NCBI GenBank assembly: GCA_022828125.1
Contig: JAJEJD010000019.1
Location: 306,211 to 370,210 of the forward strand
DNA from: a bacterium
GTDB taxonomy: Bacteria > UBA8248
Direction of reading: 5' to 3'
Length of the DNA: 64,000 nt
Shown: one piece after another, positions 45,796 to 54,833 of the stretch
How the letters are laid out: each line of letters begins with the position of its first letter
How positions within the stretch are numbered: the first letter of the stretch is position 1
Notes under the pieces: generated by a model
What the model saw: the letters and a program-made list of their open reading frames with translations, nothing else
What the model was told of the DNA's origin: nothing
Databases searched by the model: none
Made by a program: the position numbers and the translations under genes

Positions 45796-46887
45796 TCATC
45801 CTTTGAAAGGCAGTTCGACCACTTCGCCGCCCCGGCGGGCGCTCTCTTCCATCGCGAGGGTGAGTTCGAGCACGGCGCGGCCCGTCTCCGCGTCGCAAAG
45901 CGGCACGTCCTTGCCGGTAGTGACGCGCTCGAGGAACAGCCTGGTCTCATCGCGCATCGGCCCCACGAAATCGCCCACGGCCCAGTCCCCCGGCATGGCG
46001 GAGCCCAGAAAGGCGACCTCCACCGAGGAGTCGGGCGCATAGGGCGAGGGGACGCGCTCGTTGCCCACCATCATCACGTCCTTGTGGCCGTCGTCGATGC
46101 GGATGGCGCCCTCGCTCCCGAAGATGTCCATGCTGATGGTCGCCACCGTGGCGGGCCAGTGCTCGGGCAGCGCCCAGTTGCCGCCCAGACACGCCGCCGC
46201 GCCGTCGTCGAAGGTGACGACCGCCCAGCCGTAATCGCCCATCCCGTCCGGGTGATCGTGAAACACCTCGCTGCCCGCCTGCGCGTAGACGCGCACCGGC
46301 TTTCTGGGCTGGAAGAACCAGAGCGCCATGTCGGCCATGTAGGTGATCTCGTCCGTGAAGGGGTTCGCGTGCGGAGCGCGCAGGTAGACCTGCCGCGCCG
46401 TGGGCCGCGTGTTGTATATCGTCATGCGCGCGGTCATCACCTCGCCCAGGCGGCCCGCGTCGATGTGTTCCTTGATGGCGAGAAATTTCCGCCTGATGCG
46501 CTGCGTGTAGCCGATGTAGAGTTCCGCTCCGCCCTTGTCCTTCGATTCCATGATCCTGTCCGCATCGGGCAGCGTGAGCGCGATGGGCTTTTCCACCAGG
46601 ACGGGCTTTCCAGCCTCCAGCGCCATGCAGATGGCCTCGGTATGCTCGCCCTCGGGCGTTGAGACGATGAGCGCATCCACCTGGGGGTGTTCGATGACCT
46701 CTCTGTTATCGGAGGTATGGAAGGCCGCCTCGTTCTGCTGGGCCACGGCTTCTGCGCGCTGGGGGTCGATGTCGGATATGGCGAAAAAGTTCACCACCGG
46801 CGAGGTCGCCGCCAGATGCGCACGGAGCGAGCCGATCTTTCCCGCGCCGATCAGGCCGACGCCGACTTCTTTCTTTTCAATCACCAT
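45796..46887 (-). CDS. Gfo/Idh/MocA-family oxidoreductase, copy 2
   Basis: 363 residues. Cofactor loop VGLIGAGKIGSLRAH, VLVEKPIALTLPDAD with the EKP motif, and DMALWFFQPR. It is alignable along its full length with 43768-44850. The ATG at 46887 follows AGGAG. The HEPN/MNT pair starts 101 bp downstream, so it may have inserted between once-adjacent duplicates. The substrate is probably a sugar or inositol derivative. Confidence 0.92.
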   Translation of the reverse strand: MVIEKKEVGVGLIGAGKIGSLRAHLAATSPVVNFFAISDIDPQRAEAVAQQNEAAFHTSDNREVIEHPQVDALIVSTPEGEHTEAICMALEAGKPVLVEKPIALTLPDADRIMESKDKGGAELYIGYTQRIRRKFLAIKEHIDAGRLGEVMTARMTIYNTRPTARQVYLRAPHANPFTDEITYMADMALWFFQPRKPVRVYAQAGSEVFHDHPDGMGDYGWAVVTFDDGAAACLGGNWALPEHWPATVATISMDIFGSEGAIRIDDGHKDVMMVGNERVPSPYAPDSSVEVAFLGSAMPGDWAVGDFVGPMRDETRLFLERVTTGKDVPLCDAETGRAVLELTLAMEESARRGGEVVELPFKG

Positions 46888-46962
46888 TTTGCTTTCTCCT
46901 TGAAGACGCGCGAATCCTACAATCCCGACCCGCGCTCCGCAAGGCGCGCAGGGCTGCTCCGA

Positions 46963-47500
46963 GGGGTTGTTGAAAAAGTCCCCCTGGGGAGGGAATCCCG
47001 ATCATCGAATTGCTCACCGTAGGGACAGGCCTCCGTACCTGTCCCTATAAAACCATCGTACCCCCAGTGCTTCAGAGGGGCTTTTGTTTTTACCCCCCTG
47101 TCAAGGGGGCTGTTGAAAAACCTTCTCGGTCGGAATTGACGATGCATTTCGTGTGCGCCTGGATTCGGGCGTCGTTACGGGGACGGCTGATGCGGTCGAC
47201 CACGAAGCCGTCATTCCGGCGAAAGCCGGAATCCATTTTGACTTTTCACTGGGCGGGGCGGCCACGACCTTGTTGTCGCGCGGCGTCCGGATACGGAATC
47301 CAGAGAATTCGTCTTTCGTTTTTATGTTCGATCCCAATCCTCCCCGCCCGGGCGTAAAGACGTCCAAACGAGGAAGCGAAAAGACAAAGGCGAAAATGGA
47401 TTCCGGCTTTCGCCGGAATGACGGTCAAAAGCGGGTTCGGCGCGCCTTCTCTGATCGGGTGGAGTCAAACTCTCCTTTTCGGGACTTTTTCAACAACCCC
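46963..47500. repeat. 538-bp MITE-like composite with perfect 20-bp ends
   Basis: Perfect inverted ends GGGGTTGTTGAAAAAGTCCC lie at 46963-46982 and 47481-47500. Inside are a GTAGGGACAGG unit (about 47020-47046) and a partial C/G-tract unit (about 47090-47112). There is also an inverted pair of ATTCCGGCGAAAGCCGGAAT hairpins (47210-47233 and 47399-47422). There is no supported gene, and it fills most of the 46888-47559 gap. Confidence 0.8.
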
Positions 47501-47559
47501 TCGAACGAAACCGGCGAGAGGCGGAACATGCCCGGCACTCCCGAAAAGCGCCCCGCCTT

Positions 47560-47811
47560 TCAGATCATCCCGCCGACGAAACCTTGTCTGCGGGTTCTGG
47601 CGACCGGTTCGATATCCACCTTCTTCGAGCGGCATTCCCGGCAGCGCAGGAGGGCCTCCAGCTCTTCCACGCGCATGCCGCGGTGCACTTTTCCCGTCCC
47701 CGGCCGGGTCAGGAGTTCGGCGGGTTCCAGGACCGTCTCCCGGCCGCAGGCCCCGCATGACGCGATGAAATACCAGTCCCCCCCGGCGTAATCACCCAGA
47801 AGGAGCGCCAC
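47560..47811 (-). CDS. Small zinc-ribbon-like protein coupled to the polymerase gene
   Basis: 83 residues. Two Cys pairs, SCGACGR at about 18-24 and RCRECRSK at about 56-63, could bind one zinc. The C-terminus is basic (ARTRRQGF). The GTG start at 47811 overlaps the TAG of the Y-family polymerase (TAGTG), so it is probably made by coupled translation. The family is not recognised. A DNA-binding or polymerase accessory role is inferred only from the position. Confidence 0.72.
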   Translation of the reverse strand: MALLLGDYAGGDWYFIASCGACGRETVLEPAELLTRPGTGKVHRGMRVEELEALLRCRECRSKKVDIEPVARTRRQGFVGGMI

Positions 47812-49049
47812 TACCGGAAATCCTCATGCCCGGGAATGCGGCCGTACCCGATCTTGGCCCCCACGTAACCGTCCGGAGGGGCGCAGCCGCCGTAGCCGAC
47901 GACGGTGCGCGCATAGCGGCCGTTGATCGAATCGACGGCGGCGGTAAGCCTCGCCAGCCGGCGCTCTTCGTCCGGCTCGCCGATAGGCAGTTCGAGTTGC
48001 GCCTCATCCGACGGGGTGAGCCGGTCGAACGAGACGGCGATCCGGAACACCGCGTCCCGACTCCGCGCCTCGGCGAACGCGGGCCAGAGCGCCGAGAGGG
48101 CGCCCAGGCAAGTCAGATCGTCGTTCGCTCTCGGGAGGACCGCCGAGGCCGTCCAGAAGGGCGCATCGAGGCAATCGGCCGACAGGGTGAGCCTCCGGGC
48201 GAAGAACCCCTCCCGGCGCAGGCGCCGGGCCGCCTTCACCACGAGTTGCCTGGCCATCGGCCGGGCCGCCTGCACATTGCGCTCCCCCGGAGGCAGTACC
48301 CGCCCGTGGCCGATCGAGCCGCGCCTCGTCACCGGCGGCTCGACGGCGTAGCCGTGGAGCGCGTACCAGAAGCGCGCGCCGTTCACGCTGCCCCAGATCG
48401 AACGCAGCCGCCCGGGATCCGTTTTCCAGATGTCCTCGACCGTCGCCATCCCGGCTTGTTTCAAGCGCGCGCGCATGCGCCTGCCTACGCCGGGCAACGC
48501 CCCCAGCCCGAGGCCGAGCAGCGGACCCGGCAGGTCGGCGGGGAGCAGCACCGTCAGGCCGTCGGGCTTTTCCAGGTCGGCGGCGATCTTGGCGAGCCAC
48601 CTGTTGGACGCGCAGCCGATGGAGCAGGTGATGCGCTCCCCGACGGCGGCCCGCACCCGGGCCTTGATTCGACCCGCGACCTCTTCGGGGCGGTCCCGAT
48701 CCCCCAGAACGGCGGCGAGCTCGTCGATCGAGCAAACGACGTCGATCGGCAACACGGAGAGCACCGCAGCCACGATCCGCCGGTGGATCCGGACGTAGAG
48801 GTCCGGTCGCTGCGGCGTGAGCGTTATCCGGGGGCACAACCGGCGGGCCTCGGCGATGGCGGTCCCCGTCCTGACGCCGAACCTCTTGGCCGCAGGGTTT
48901 GCGGCGAGCACGCAACTGTTGCGCGCCCCCGCGAACGGTATCACCCCGACGGGACGGCCGTGCAGGCCGGGGTCCGCCTGTTCCTCGCAGGACGCGAAAA
49001 AACCGTCGAAATCGATATAGAGCCGCTTCGGCTTGGTCGGTCGTCGCAT
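47811..49049 (-). CDS. Y-family translesion DNA polymerase
   Basis: 412-residue DinB/UmuC-type polymerase. The first carboxylate motif is LYIDFDGFFASCEEQ; the second is CSIDELAAVLG with the Asp-Glu pair. The helix-hairpin-helix is LGALPGVGRRMRARL. The C-terminal GAKIGYGRIPGHEDF is found in a subgroup of UmuC-like polymerases. The SIDEAFLD pattern is altered after the Glu. No LexA box was identified by eye. It is co-transcribed with a zinc-ribbon gene. Confidence 0.92.
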   Translation of the reverse strand: MRRPTKPKRLYIDFDGFFASCEEQADPGLHGRPVGVIPFAGARNSCVLAANPAAKRFGVRTGTAIAEARRLCPRITLTPQRPDLYVRIHRRIVAAVLSVLPIDVVCSIDELAAVLGDRDRPEEVAGRIKARVRAAVGERITCSIGCASNRWLAKIAADLEKPDGLTVLLPADLPGPLLGLGLGALPGVGRRMRARLKQAGMATVEDIWKTDPGRLRSIWGSVNGARFWYALHGYAVEPPVTRRGSIGHGRVLPPGERNVQAARPMARQLVVKAARRLRREGFFARRLTLSADCLDAPFWTASAVLPRANDDLTCLGALSALWPAFAEARSRDAVFRIAVSFDRLTPSDEAQLELPIGEPDEERRLARLTAAVDSINGRYARTVVGYGGCAPPDGYVGAKIGYGRIPGHEDFR

Positions 49050-49203
49050 GGCTCACTCAAGAGAATAAAAAGCGAAAATAACACATCGCCGGCGGCCCGC
49101 GCAAGATGAAAATCGACGGCGCGCGCGGTTTGATCTCGGCCGGGGTTGTTGAAAAAGACCCCTTTTTCAGGGAGTAGAGGGGACGCCCCTCTCGACTGAA
49201 AAA

Positions 49204-49320
49204 GCAACCCCCCCTACCCCCCCTTGACAGGGGGGCAAGAAAAATCAAAACCCCCCTCAGCCCGGCGGGGGCGCATCGCCTTTTTTTACCCCCCTGTCAA
49301 GGGGGGGTAGGGGGGGTTGC
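49204..49320. repeat. C/G-tract inverted-repeat element, copy B
   Basis: 117 bp, beginning GCAACCCCCCCTACCCCCC and ending with the complement GGGGGGTTGC. It shares the CGCCTTTTTTTACCCCCCTG segment type and both ends with 14530-14669. A lone GGGGTTGTTGAAAAAGACCCC end lies just upstream (49143). The 49050-49437 gap has no gene. Confidence 0.75.
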
Positions 49321-49437
49321 CCGAAGCGGCGAGAAGGAAGAGAAACACGAGCCCCTCCTCTGGCGAAGTACAGGATAAAACCTTATAGTGCGTCGCCGAA
49401 TCGCCGAAAACCAAAAATCACCACCGGAGGATTTCTC

Positions 49438-50487
49438 GTGAACGACCGAAATTCACTCGCGGCCCTTTTGCATGAACCGGGGAGGCTCGAACTCGTGGAG
49501 CGTCCCGCGCCCGAGCCGGGCCCCGGCGAAGTGCTCGTCGAAGTCGGCGCCTGCGCGATATGCGGCAGCGATTTCCACCTGATAGACGGCCACGTGCGGC
49601 GCGCGAAGTACCCCGTCGTGCCGGGCCATGAACTCATGGGCGTGGTGAGCGCGCTGGGACCCGGCGTAGAGGGCGTGGAAGTCGGCGCGCGCGCCTGCAT
49701 CGAGAACCACGTGCACTGCGGGGCGTGTCATTTCTGCCGGATGGGCCGGGTGAACCTGTGCAACGACTCGCGCTCCATCGGCATGAACGCCGACGGCGGC
49801 TACAGCCAGCATGTGATCGCGCCCGCCAGGTGCGTATTGCCCTTGCCGGATGCGCTGGACGACGCCACCGCTTCGGTGATGCAGACCCTGGGCACGGGCT
49901 ATCACGTCGTGATGAACCGCGCGCGGATGGAAGCCGGCGAGACCGTCGCCATCATCGGGATGGGGCCGGTGGGGCTGTGCGCGCTGGCCTGTGCGAAATA
50001 CGCCGGATGCCGCGTGGTCGCTATCGACGCGGTGGCGGAGAGGCTCGAAGTCGCCCGGGAGATGGGGGCGGATGAGACGATAGACGTACGCGAGCATGAT
50101 TCCGTTTCCGCCATAAAGGACCTGACCGGCGGGCACGGGGCGGACGCCGTGCTCGAAGTCGTGGGCGGTGCGCAGAACAAGACGATGGCCCAGGCCTTCG
50201 AGATGGCGCGCAAGGGCGGGAGAATCGTGGTCGTGGGCGCGTTCTCGGTGGATGCCCCCATCGCGCTCGAGCATCTCCAGCATCTCGAAAAAGAGATCAT
50301 CGGTTCGCGCGGGCACCCCGACACCTTCGAGGTCTGCATCGACTTGGCCGCCCGGGGGGCGTTGAACGTGAAGCCCATGATCACGCACCGGATTCCCCTT
50401 TCCATGGTGCACCGGGGCATCGAGATGATGCGCGAGCGAAAAGACGGGGCGATCAAGGTGGTGCTCATCCCGAATCAGGAAAGTTGA
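49438..50487 (+). CDS. Zinc-dependent alcohol dehydrogenase (MDR family)
   Basis: 349-residue medium-chain dehydrogenase. The catalytic-zinc Cys is in GACAICGSDFH, with PGHELMG. The structural-zinc lobe is CGACHFCRMGRVNLC, and the NAD loop is VAIIGMGPVGLCALA. GTG 49438 is the start, with GGAGG 8 bp upstream. Its similarity is to sorbitol/threonine-dehydrogenase-type enzymes. A 3-hydroxyisobutyrate-dehydrogenase-like gene follows 81 bp later. Confidence 0.93.
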   Translation: MNDRNSLAALLHEPGRLELVERPAPEPGPGEVLVEVGACAICGSDFHLIDGHVRRAKYPVVPGHELMGVVSALGPGVEGVEVGARACIENHVHCGACHFCRMGRVNLCNDSRSIGMNADGGYSQHVIAPARCVLPLPDALDDATASVMQTLGTGYHVVMNRARMEAGETVAIIGMGPVGLCALACAKYAGCRVVAIDAVAERLEVAREMGADETIDVREHDSVSAIKDLTGGHGADAVLEVVGGAQNKTMAQAFEMARKGGRIVVVGAFSVDAPIALEHLQHLEKEIIGSRGHPDTFEVCIDLAARGALNVKPMITHRIPLSMVHRGIEMMRERKDGAIKVVLIPNQES

Positions 50488-50568
50488 AATTGAAGGGTTC
50501 TGTCCCCGGAATCCGAATCACATTTTCCAGCCATACAATCATCAAGACATTGAAGTAGGGAGAGAAGA

Positions 50569-51468
50569 GTGAACACACAAGAAACCATCGGCTTCATCGG
50601 TCTGGGCCTCATGGGCCGGGCGTTTTCCAGGAACCTGATCGAGGACGGCTACCGGCTCGTCGGCGCAGACCCGGTCCCGGCGGCGCAAGAGGCGTTCAAA
50701 GAGATAGGCGGGGAGGTGCTCGCCTCACCCAAAGAGGTGGCCGAGGCGGCGGATTTCGTCTTTATCTCGGTGCCGAACTCGAAAATATCTCTTGAATGCG
50801 CGCGGGGTGAGAATGGTTATCTCTCGGCAGACCCTGCGAAAAAGCCGAGAGCCGTGGTCGACACCACGACTGCGGACCCGGACGACACGCGAGAGATGGC
50901 GCGCCTGTGCGCAGAGCGTGGCTTCGACTTCATGGAGGCGTGCGTGAGCGGCAACAGCGAGAACGTGAAAAACCGCTCGGGCCTCTTCCTCGTGGGAGGC
51001 GAGGAGCGTACGCACGCGCTTGTGAAGGATATTTTCGCGCGCTTGCTCTCCGATCAGATTCACTGCGGTGCTGCGGGCGACGGGGCGACGATGAAGGTGC
51101 TCATCAACTACCTCACCTGCCTGCAGCGGTGCGCCATCGCCGAGACGCTGCGCATGGGCTTGAGAGCGGGCGTGAAAGGGGAACTCCTGCTCGACGCCTT
51201 CATGCGGAGCGCCGCCGACAGCAGGCAGCTCAGAAACCGGGGTCCCCGGATGGTGAGCGGAGACTTCTCGAATCCCGTGAGCACGCTCGACGTGCTGACC
51301 AAGGACATCAAGCTCGGCCTCGCCTTAGGCGAAAGCGTGAGCGCGAACATGCCGCTGGGCGATCTCTGCCTCCCCTTTTACACCGAGGGACAGGAACTGG
51401 GCTTCGGCGCCCTCGACAGCGCCGCGGTCTACAAGGTGTTCGAGCATAGGGAGGGAAACGGTGGGTAG
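50569..51468 (+). CDS. 3-hydroxyisobutyrate dehydrogenase-family oxidoreductase
   Basis: 299-residue beta-hydroxyacid dehydrogenase. IGFIGLGLMGRAFSRNL is the cofactor loop (GLGxMG), VVDTTTADPDDTREMA the substrate loop, and DGATMKVLINYLTCL carries the catalytic Lys. GTG 50569 is the start after AGGGAGAGAAG. It probably shares a pathway with the zinc alcohol dehydrogenase upstream. The substrate is undetermined. Confidence 0.92.
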   Translation: MNTQETIGFIGLGLMGRAFSRNLIEDGYRLVGADPVPAAQEAFKEIGGEVLASPKEVAEAADFVFISVPNSKISLECARGENGYLSADPAKKPRAVVDTTTADPDDTREMARLCAERGFDFMEACVSGNSENVKNRSGLFLVGGEERTHALVKDIFARLLSDQIHCGAAGDGATMKVLINYLTCLQRCAIAETLRMGLRAGVKGELLLDAFMRSAADSRQLRNRGPRMVSGDFSNPVSTLDVLTKDIKLGLALGESVSANMPLGDLCLPFYTEGQELGFGALDSAAVYKVFEHREGNGG

Positions 51469-51567
51469 GGATGAGGTATTTCAGGAGCTGCTCGCGAGCG
51501 GCATTGCTGCACACTTGCATTTTGTCGCGTCATTCTCGTTGTAGTTATAAAGGCTAACGTCGCTTAT

Positions 51568-51767
51568 ATGGATGGCCCGAAGAATGGCCCAGCCGCCCCG
51601 AAGAAGGACATTTCCGAATCACAGAGGGCGAATGGCTAACAGATGATGAAGATGGAGAAAAAAAGAAAGCGCAGGAAACAGGAGTTTCCGCTATAATGAT
51701 TCCCGTTGGCGAAGTCGAAATGGTAGAATTTTTGAGCGCCGCATCCTATGAAGAGATAAAGGATTAA
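51568..51767 (+). pseudogene. Possible frameshifted small gene
   Basis: An ATG at 51568 opens a 23-codon frame (MDGPKNGPAAPKKD onward). A neighbouring frame, open from about 51603, reads TEGEWLTDDEDGEKKKAQ and ends EFLSAASYEEIKD at TAA 51765-51767. Joining the two would give one acidic protein of about 65 residues, as if one base had been lost or gained near 51605. The sequence is more AT-rich than its surroundings. No family is recognised, and coding is uncertain. Confidence 0.3.
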
Positions 51768-51770
51768 ATC

Positions 51771-51914
51771 ATGGCCAAGGAACCGATGCCACCACCCTGG
51801 AAATCGAAGAAAACTGCGGATTCGATTCGAAAAGTCTTATCGCCCAAACCTGTAACCTTCGCCAAACCCAAGCCACCTCCCGCACCACCACGTAAGAAAC
51901 GGATTACCGCTTGA
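51771..51914 (+). CDS. Small Pro/Lys-rich hypothetical protein
   Basis: 47 codons, starting 3 bp after the end of the preceding frame. The product begins MAKEPMPPPWKSKKTADSI and ends with a basic Pro-rich tail. The spacing suggests coupling with the upstream fragment. No homologue is recognised and no strong ribosome-binding site is seen. The remaining sequence to 52179 holds nothing identifiable. Confidence 0.35.
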   Translation: MAKEPMPPPWKSKKTADSIRKVLSPKPVTFAKPKPPPAPPRKKRITA

Positions 51915-52179
51915 TGGCATAACAAGCTGGCGCTACCCGAACCCCTGCAAATCTCTAGCGGGAACACATGGGTTCACCCATACAAAACGGCGCGTTCGCC
52001 CATTTCGAGTCGAGAAATTGGCACATGCGGCTCGCGAGCCGCGCCTACGCGAGTCACCATCTTCTAAGCATCAAGGGCGGACCCGCGTGTCTACCCCCGC
52101 TTTCACGGCGCTCCCTCCGCACAGGCGGGAGAACTCTCAAGTTCTCCCCTACCAATTCGCGTCCCCCGAATCGCCGCCG

Positions 52180-54831
52180 CTAGAAACTCAAGGAAATATC
52201 GCGGTGGTGCGACATGCAGGCCGCCACGGGTTTCGCGAGCCGGGTCGGGAGCCGTTCCAGTTGCCGGACCCCGATGGTTCCGCGTATCGCGGCCTCATAG
52301 GCGGCCAGGTCTGGGTCCAGTTCCTTAGCGGCGCGGGAGCGCCAGGCCACCTCGCGCTCGAACAGGGCGATCACATCTTTCAGGCGCTTTTCGGCGCGCT
52401 TAAGGCCTGACTTGCCGCGTCTCGAGTCCGAGCGCGCCCTGGAGAGGCCTGAGCGCAAATCGTAGGTTCCGGGCACTTTTCTGAACGCCCGCTCGGCTTC
52501 ACGGATGGCGGAACCCGCCTTTTTGGCCGTCTGCGTCTGGAGGATTTCCGGCAGCCCCTTGAGCTTCGCACCCGCTTTCTCAAGAGCCGCTACCTTCGCC
52601 AGCATCTCGCGCACCTTGCGCACGGAAGTGTAGGCGTCGTCGACGTTGCGCCGGTAGTTGCGGCGGGCGCGGGTTTCCTTCTTTTCGAGAGACAGATAAC
52701 GACGGCGCATCTTCTTCCCGCCTTCGGGGCGTCTCGCCTCGGCGCGGGCCCTTTGCTTCGTGAGTTCCTCGATCTCGTGGCGCAGCGCCGCCGCCGCGTC
52801 CGTATCGCGCCCCATGCGCCGGATGGTGGTGCGGATCTCGCGGATCTCGCGGTCGATCCGCCTCTCCTCCGCGTTGACGCGCCTGATGACGGTGTGTACG
52901 GGCTTGTAAGTCTCCCCGAACTTCTTCCGCTCCGCACTCGTGCGGCGCACTTGCGCGACCAGATCGAAGGTCCGGGCCGCCTTCTCCATGCCGCCGGTGA
53001 GCTGCCCCCGGACTTTCCTGGGCAGATAGCCGGTATCGAGTTTTTGCGCGGTTCGAATGCTAGCGCGTATCGTCTCGCCGTCGCGGTCGTACTGCTCGAA
53101 CAGGTATTCTTCCAGGCAGTTCTGTAAGCGCGGGTTCCGCGGAGGCGGCGCGGTCTCTCCGGTGAGCGAGGTGCGCATCGGCAGGTAGTTCACCAGGGGA
53201 GGATAGAAACCCACGATGCCCAGGGCCACGAGCTGGAGCACGATGAACGCGACCACGCCCTTGTAGATGTCCGTCGTCAGCACGGTGGGCGGCGCCACGC
53301 CGCGCAGGTAGAACAGCGCGAAACCGAACGGCGGCGTCAGGAAAGAGGTCTGCATGTTGACGCCGATCATCACCCCGAGCCAGACGGCGGTGACGTTGGC
53401 CGAGGGGTCCGAGAGCAGGATGGGGGCCACGATGGGCACCACGACCACCGCGATCTCGATGAAGTCGAGGAAGAACCCGAGGATGAAGATGACCGCCATG
53501 ACGACGATGAACTGGCTCCAGAAACCGCCCGGCAGGGTGGTGAGAAACTCCTTCACCAACTCCTCGCCGCCGAAGCCCCGGAAGGCCGAGGTGAGCATGG
53601 CCGCGCCCAGGAGGATGATGAAGACCATGGCCGTGGTCTTGGCGGTCTCCACCATGACGCCGGCGAGCATGTTCTCGGTGCGGTAGGCGCGCCAGCCGCT
53701 CCAGGCCACGGCGACCAGCAGACCGAGGACAGCGATGGCGGCGAACGTCACGCCGATGACCTCGTAGGCGCCGTGAACCGTGCGTATGTTGAGGTCGAAG
53801 GTGGCGAGCAGGATGAAGAGCGCGAGCAGGGAAAGGCCCGCGATGATGGCGGGCGTGTAGCACCCGCGCTGCCCCTCGTTCAAGCGGTACCCCGCCATGA
53901 TGGTGGCGCCGACGGCGCCGATGGCGCCGGCCTGATTGACCGTGGCGACCCCCATGATGATGGAGCCGAGCACGGCCAGGATGAGCGCCAGGGGCGGAAT
54001 GAGCGCCAGCAGCACGCGGAACGCGAACTGGCGGTCGAAGCTTCCTATCATCGGGATGGCCGGCGCGCTGCCGGGCCGTATGAGCGCGACCGCGAGAATG
54101 TAGATGACGTAGAGGCCCACCAGCACCAGGCCGGGCAGGATGGCGCCCAGGAACATGTCGCCCGCGCTGGCCGAGGTGATGCCGAACTCCGTGGGCATGA
54201 TGAACTGGCCGGTGGAGGCCTTGAAGTCCACCAGCCGCAGCGTGCCCGCCTGATCGGTGGCGTTCGAGAGCTGGTCGGCCAGGATGATGAGCACCACGGA
54301 GGGCGGGATGATCTGCCCCAGCGTGCCCGCCGCGCAGATGGTGCCGGTGGCGAGCCGGCGCGAGTAGCCGTTGCTCAGCATGGCCGGCAGCGAGATGAGG
54401 CCCATGGCGACCACGGTGGCGCCGAGAATGCCGGTGGTGGCGGCGAGCAGCGCGCCCACCAGCACCACCGAGATGCCGAGGCCGCCCGGTACCGGCCCGA
54501 ACAGGCGCGCCATGGTCACCAGCAGGTCCTCGGCGATCTTCGAGCGCTGCAGCATGATGCCCATGAACACGAACAGGGGCACGGCGATGATGGTGTCGCG
54601 CTCGACCTCCCAGTAGACGCCCCGGAAATTGGTGACGCCGGCCGTGAGCCACTGAACGGGGCCGTCCTGCGCGAAGAAGGCGCTTGCGTCGCCCGCGAAG
54701 ATGTAGCCGGTGATCGACGCGAGTCCGATGGTCAGGATGGCCGAGCCGGGCAGCGCGAAGGCCACCGGATACCCCGATGCCAGCGCCCCGGCCATGGCCA
54801 GGATCAGCAGTGCGAGAAAGAAGAGTTCCAC
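52180..54831 (-). CDS. dctM: TRAP transporter large permease with C-terminal coiled-coil-like extension
   Basis: 883 residues. Residues 1-555 form a DctM permease of the larger type (TTGILGATVVAMGLISLP, LGQIIPPSVVLIILADQL, MQTSFLTPPFGFALFYLRG), including an inserted loop at about 190-225 and an extra hydrophobic block at 325-380. Residues about 565-883 are soluble, Lys/Arg/Glu-rich and heptad-like (RVNAEERRIDREIREIRTTI, RHEIEELTKQRARAEARR), with no resemblance to transport domains. Ordinary DctM proteins lack this tail. GTG 54831 starts 2 bp after the dctQ stop. The 5' genes are dctQ and a Tat-exported binding protein. Confidence 0.9.
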   Translation of the reverse strand: MELFFLALLILAMAGALASGYPVAFALPGSAILTIGLASITGYIFAGDASAFFAQDGPVQWLTAGVTNFRGVYWEVERDTIIAVPLFVFMGIMLQRSKIAEDLLVTMARLFGPVPGGLGISVVLVGALLAATTGILGATVVAMGLISLPAMLSNGYSRRLATGTICAAGTLGQIIPPSVVLIILADQLSNATDQAGTLRLVDFKASTGQFIMPTEFGITSASAGDMFLGAILPGLVLVGLYVIYILAVALIRPGSAPAIPMIGSFDRQFAFRVLLALIPPLALILAVLGSIIMGVATVNQAGAIGAVGATIMAGYRLNEGQRGCYTPAIIAGLSLLALFILLATFDLNIRTVHGAYEVIGVTFAAIAVLGLLVAVAWSGWRAYRTENMLAGVMVETAKTTAMVFIILLGAAMLTSAFRGFGGEELVKEFLTTLPGGFWSQFIVVMAVIFILGFFLDFIEIAVVVVPIVAPILLSDPSANVTAVWLGVMIGVNMQTSFLTPPFGFALFYLRGVAPPTVLTTDIYKGVVAFIVLQLVALGIVGFYPPLVNYLPMRTSLTGETAPPPRNPRLQNCLEEYLFEQYDRDGETIRASIRTAQKLDTGYLPRKVRGQLTGGMEKAARTFDLVAQVRRTSAERKKFGETYKPVHTVIRRVNAEERRIDREIREIRTTIRRMGRDTDAAAALRHEIEELTKQRARAEARRPEGGKKMRRRYLSLEKKETRARRNYRRNVDDAYTSVRKVREMLAKVAALEKAGAKLKGLPEILQTQTAKKAGSAIREAERAFRKVPGTYDLRSGLSRARSDSRRGKSGLKRAEKRLKDVIALFEREVAWRSRAAKELDPDLAAYEAAIRGTIGVRQLERLPTRLAKPVAACMSHHRDISLSF

Positions 54832-54833
54832 GT

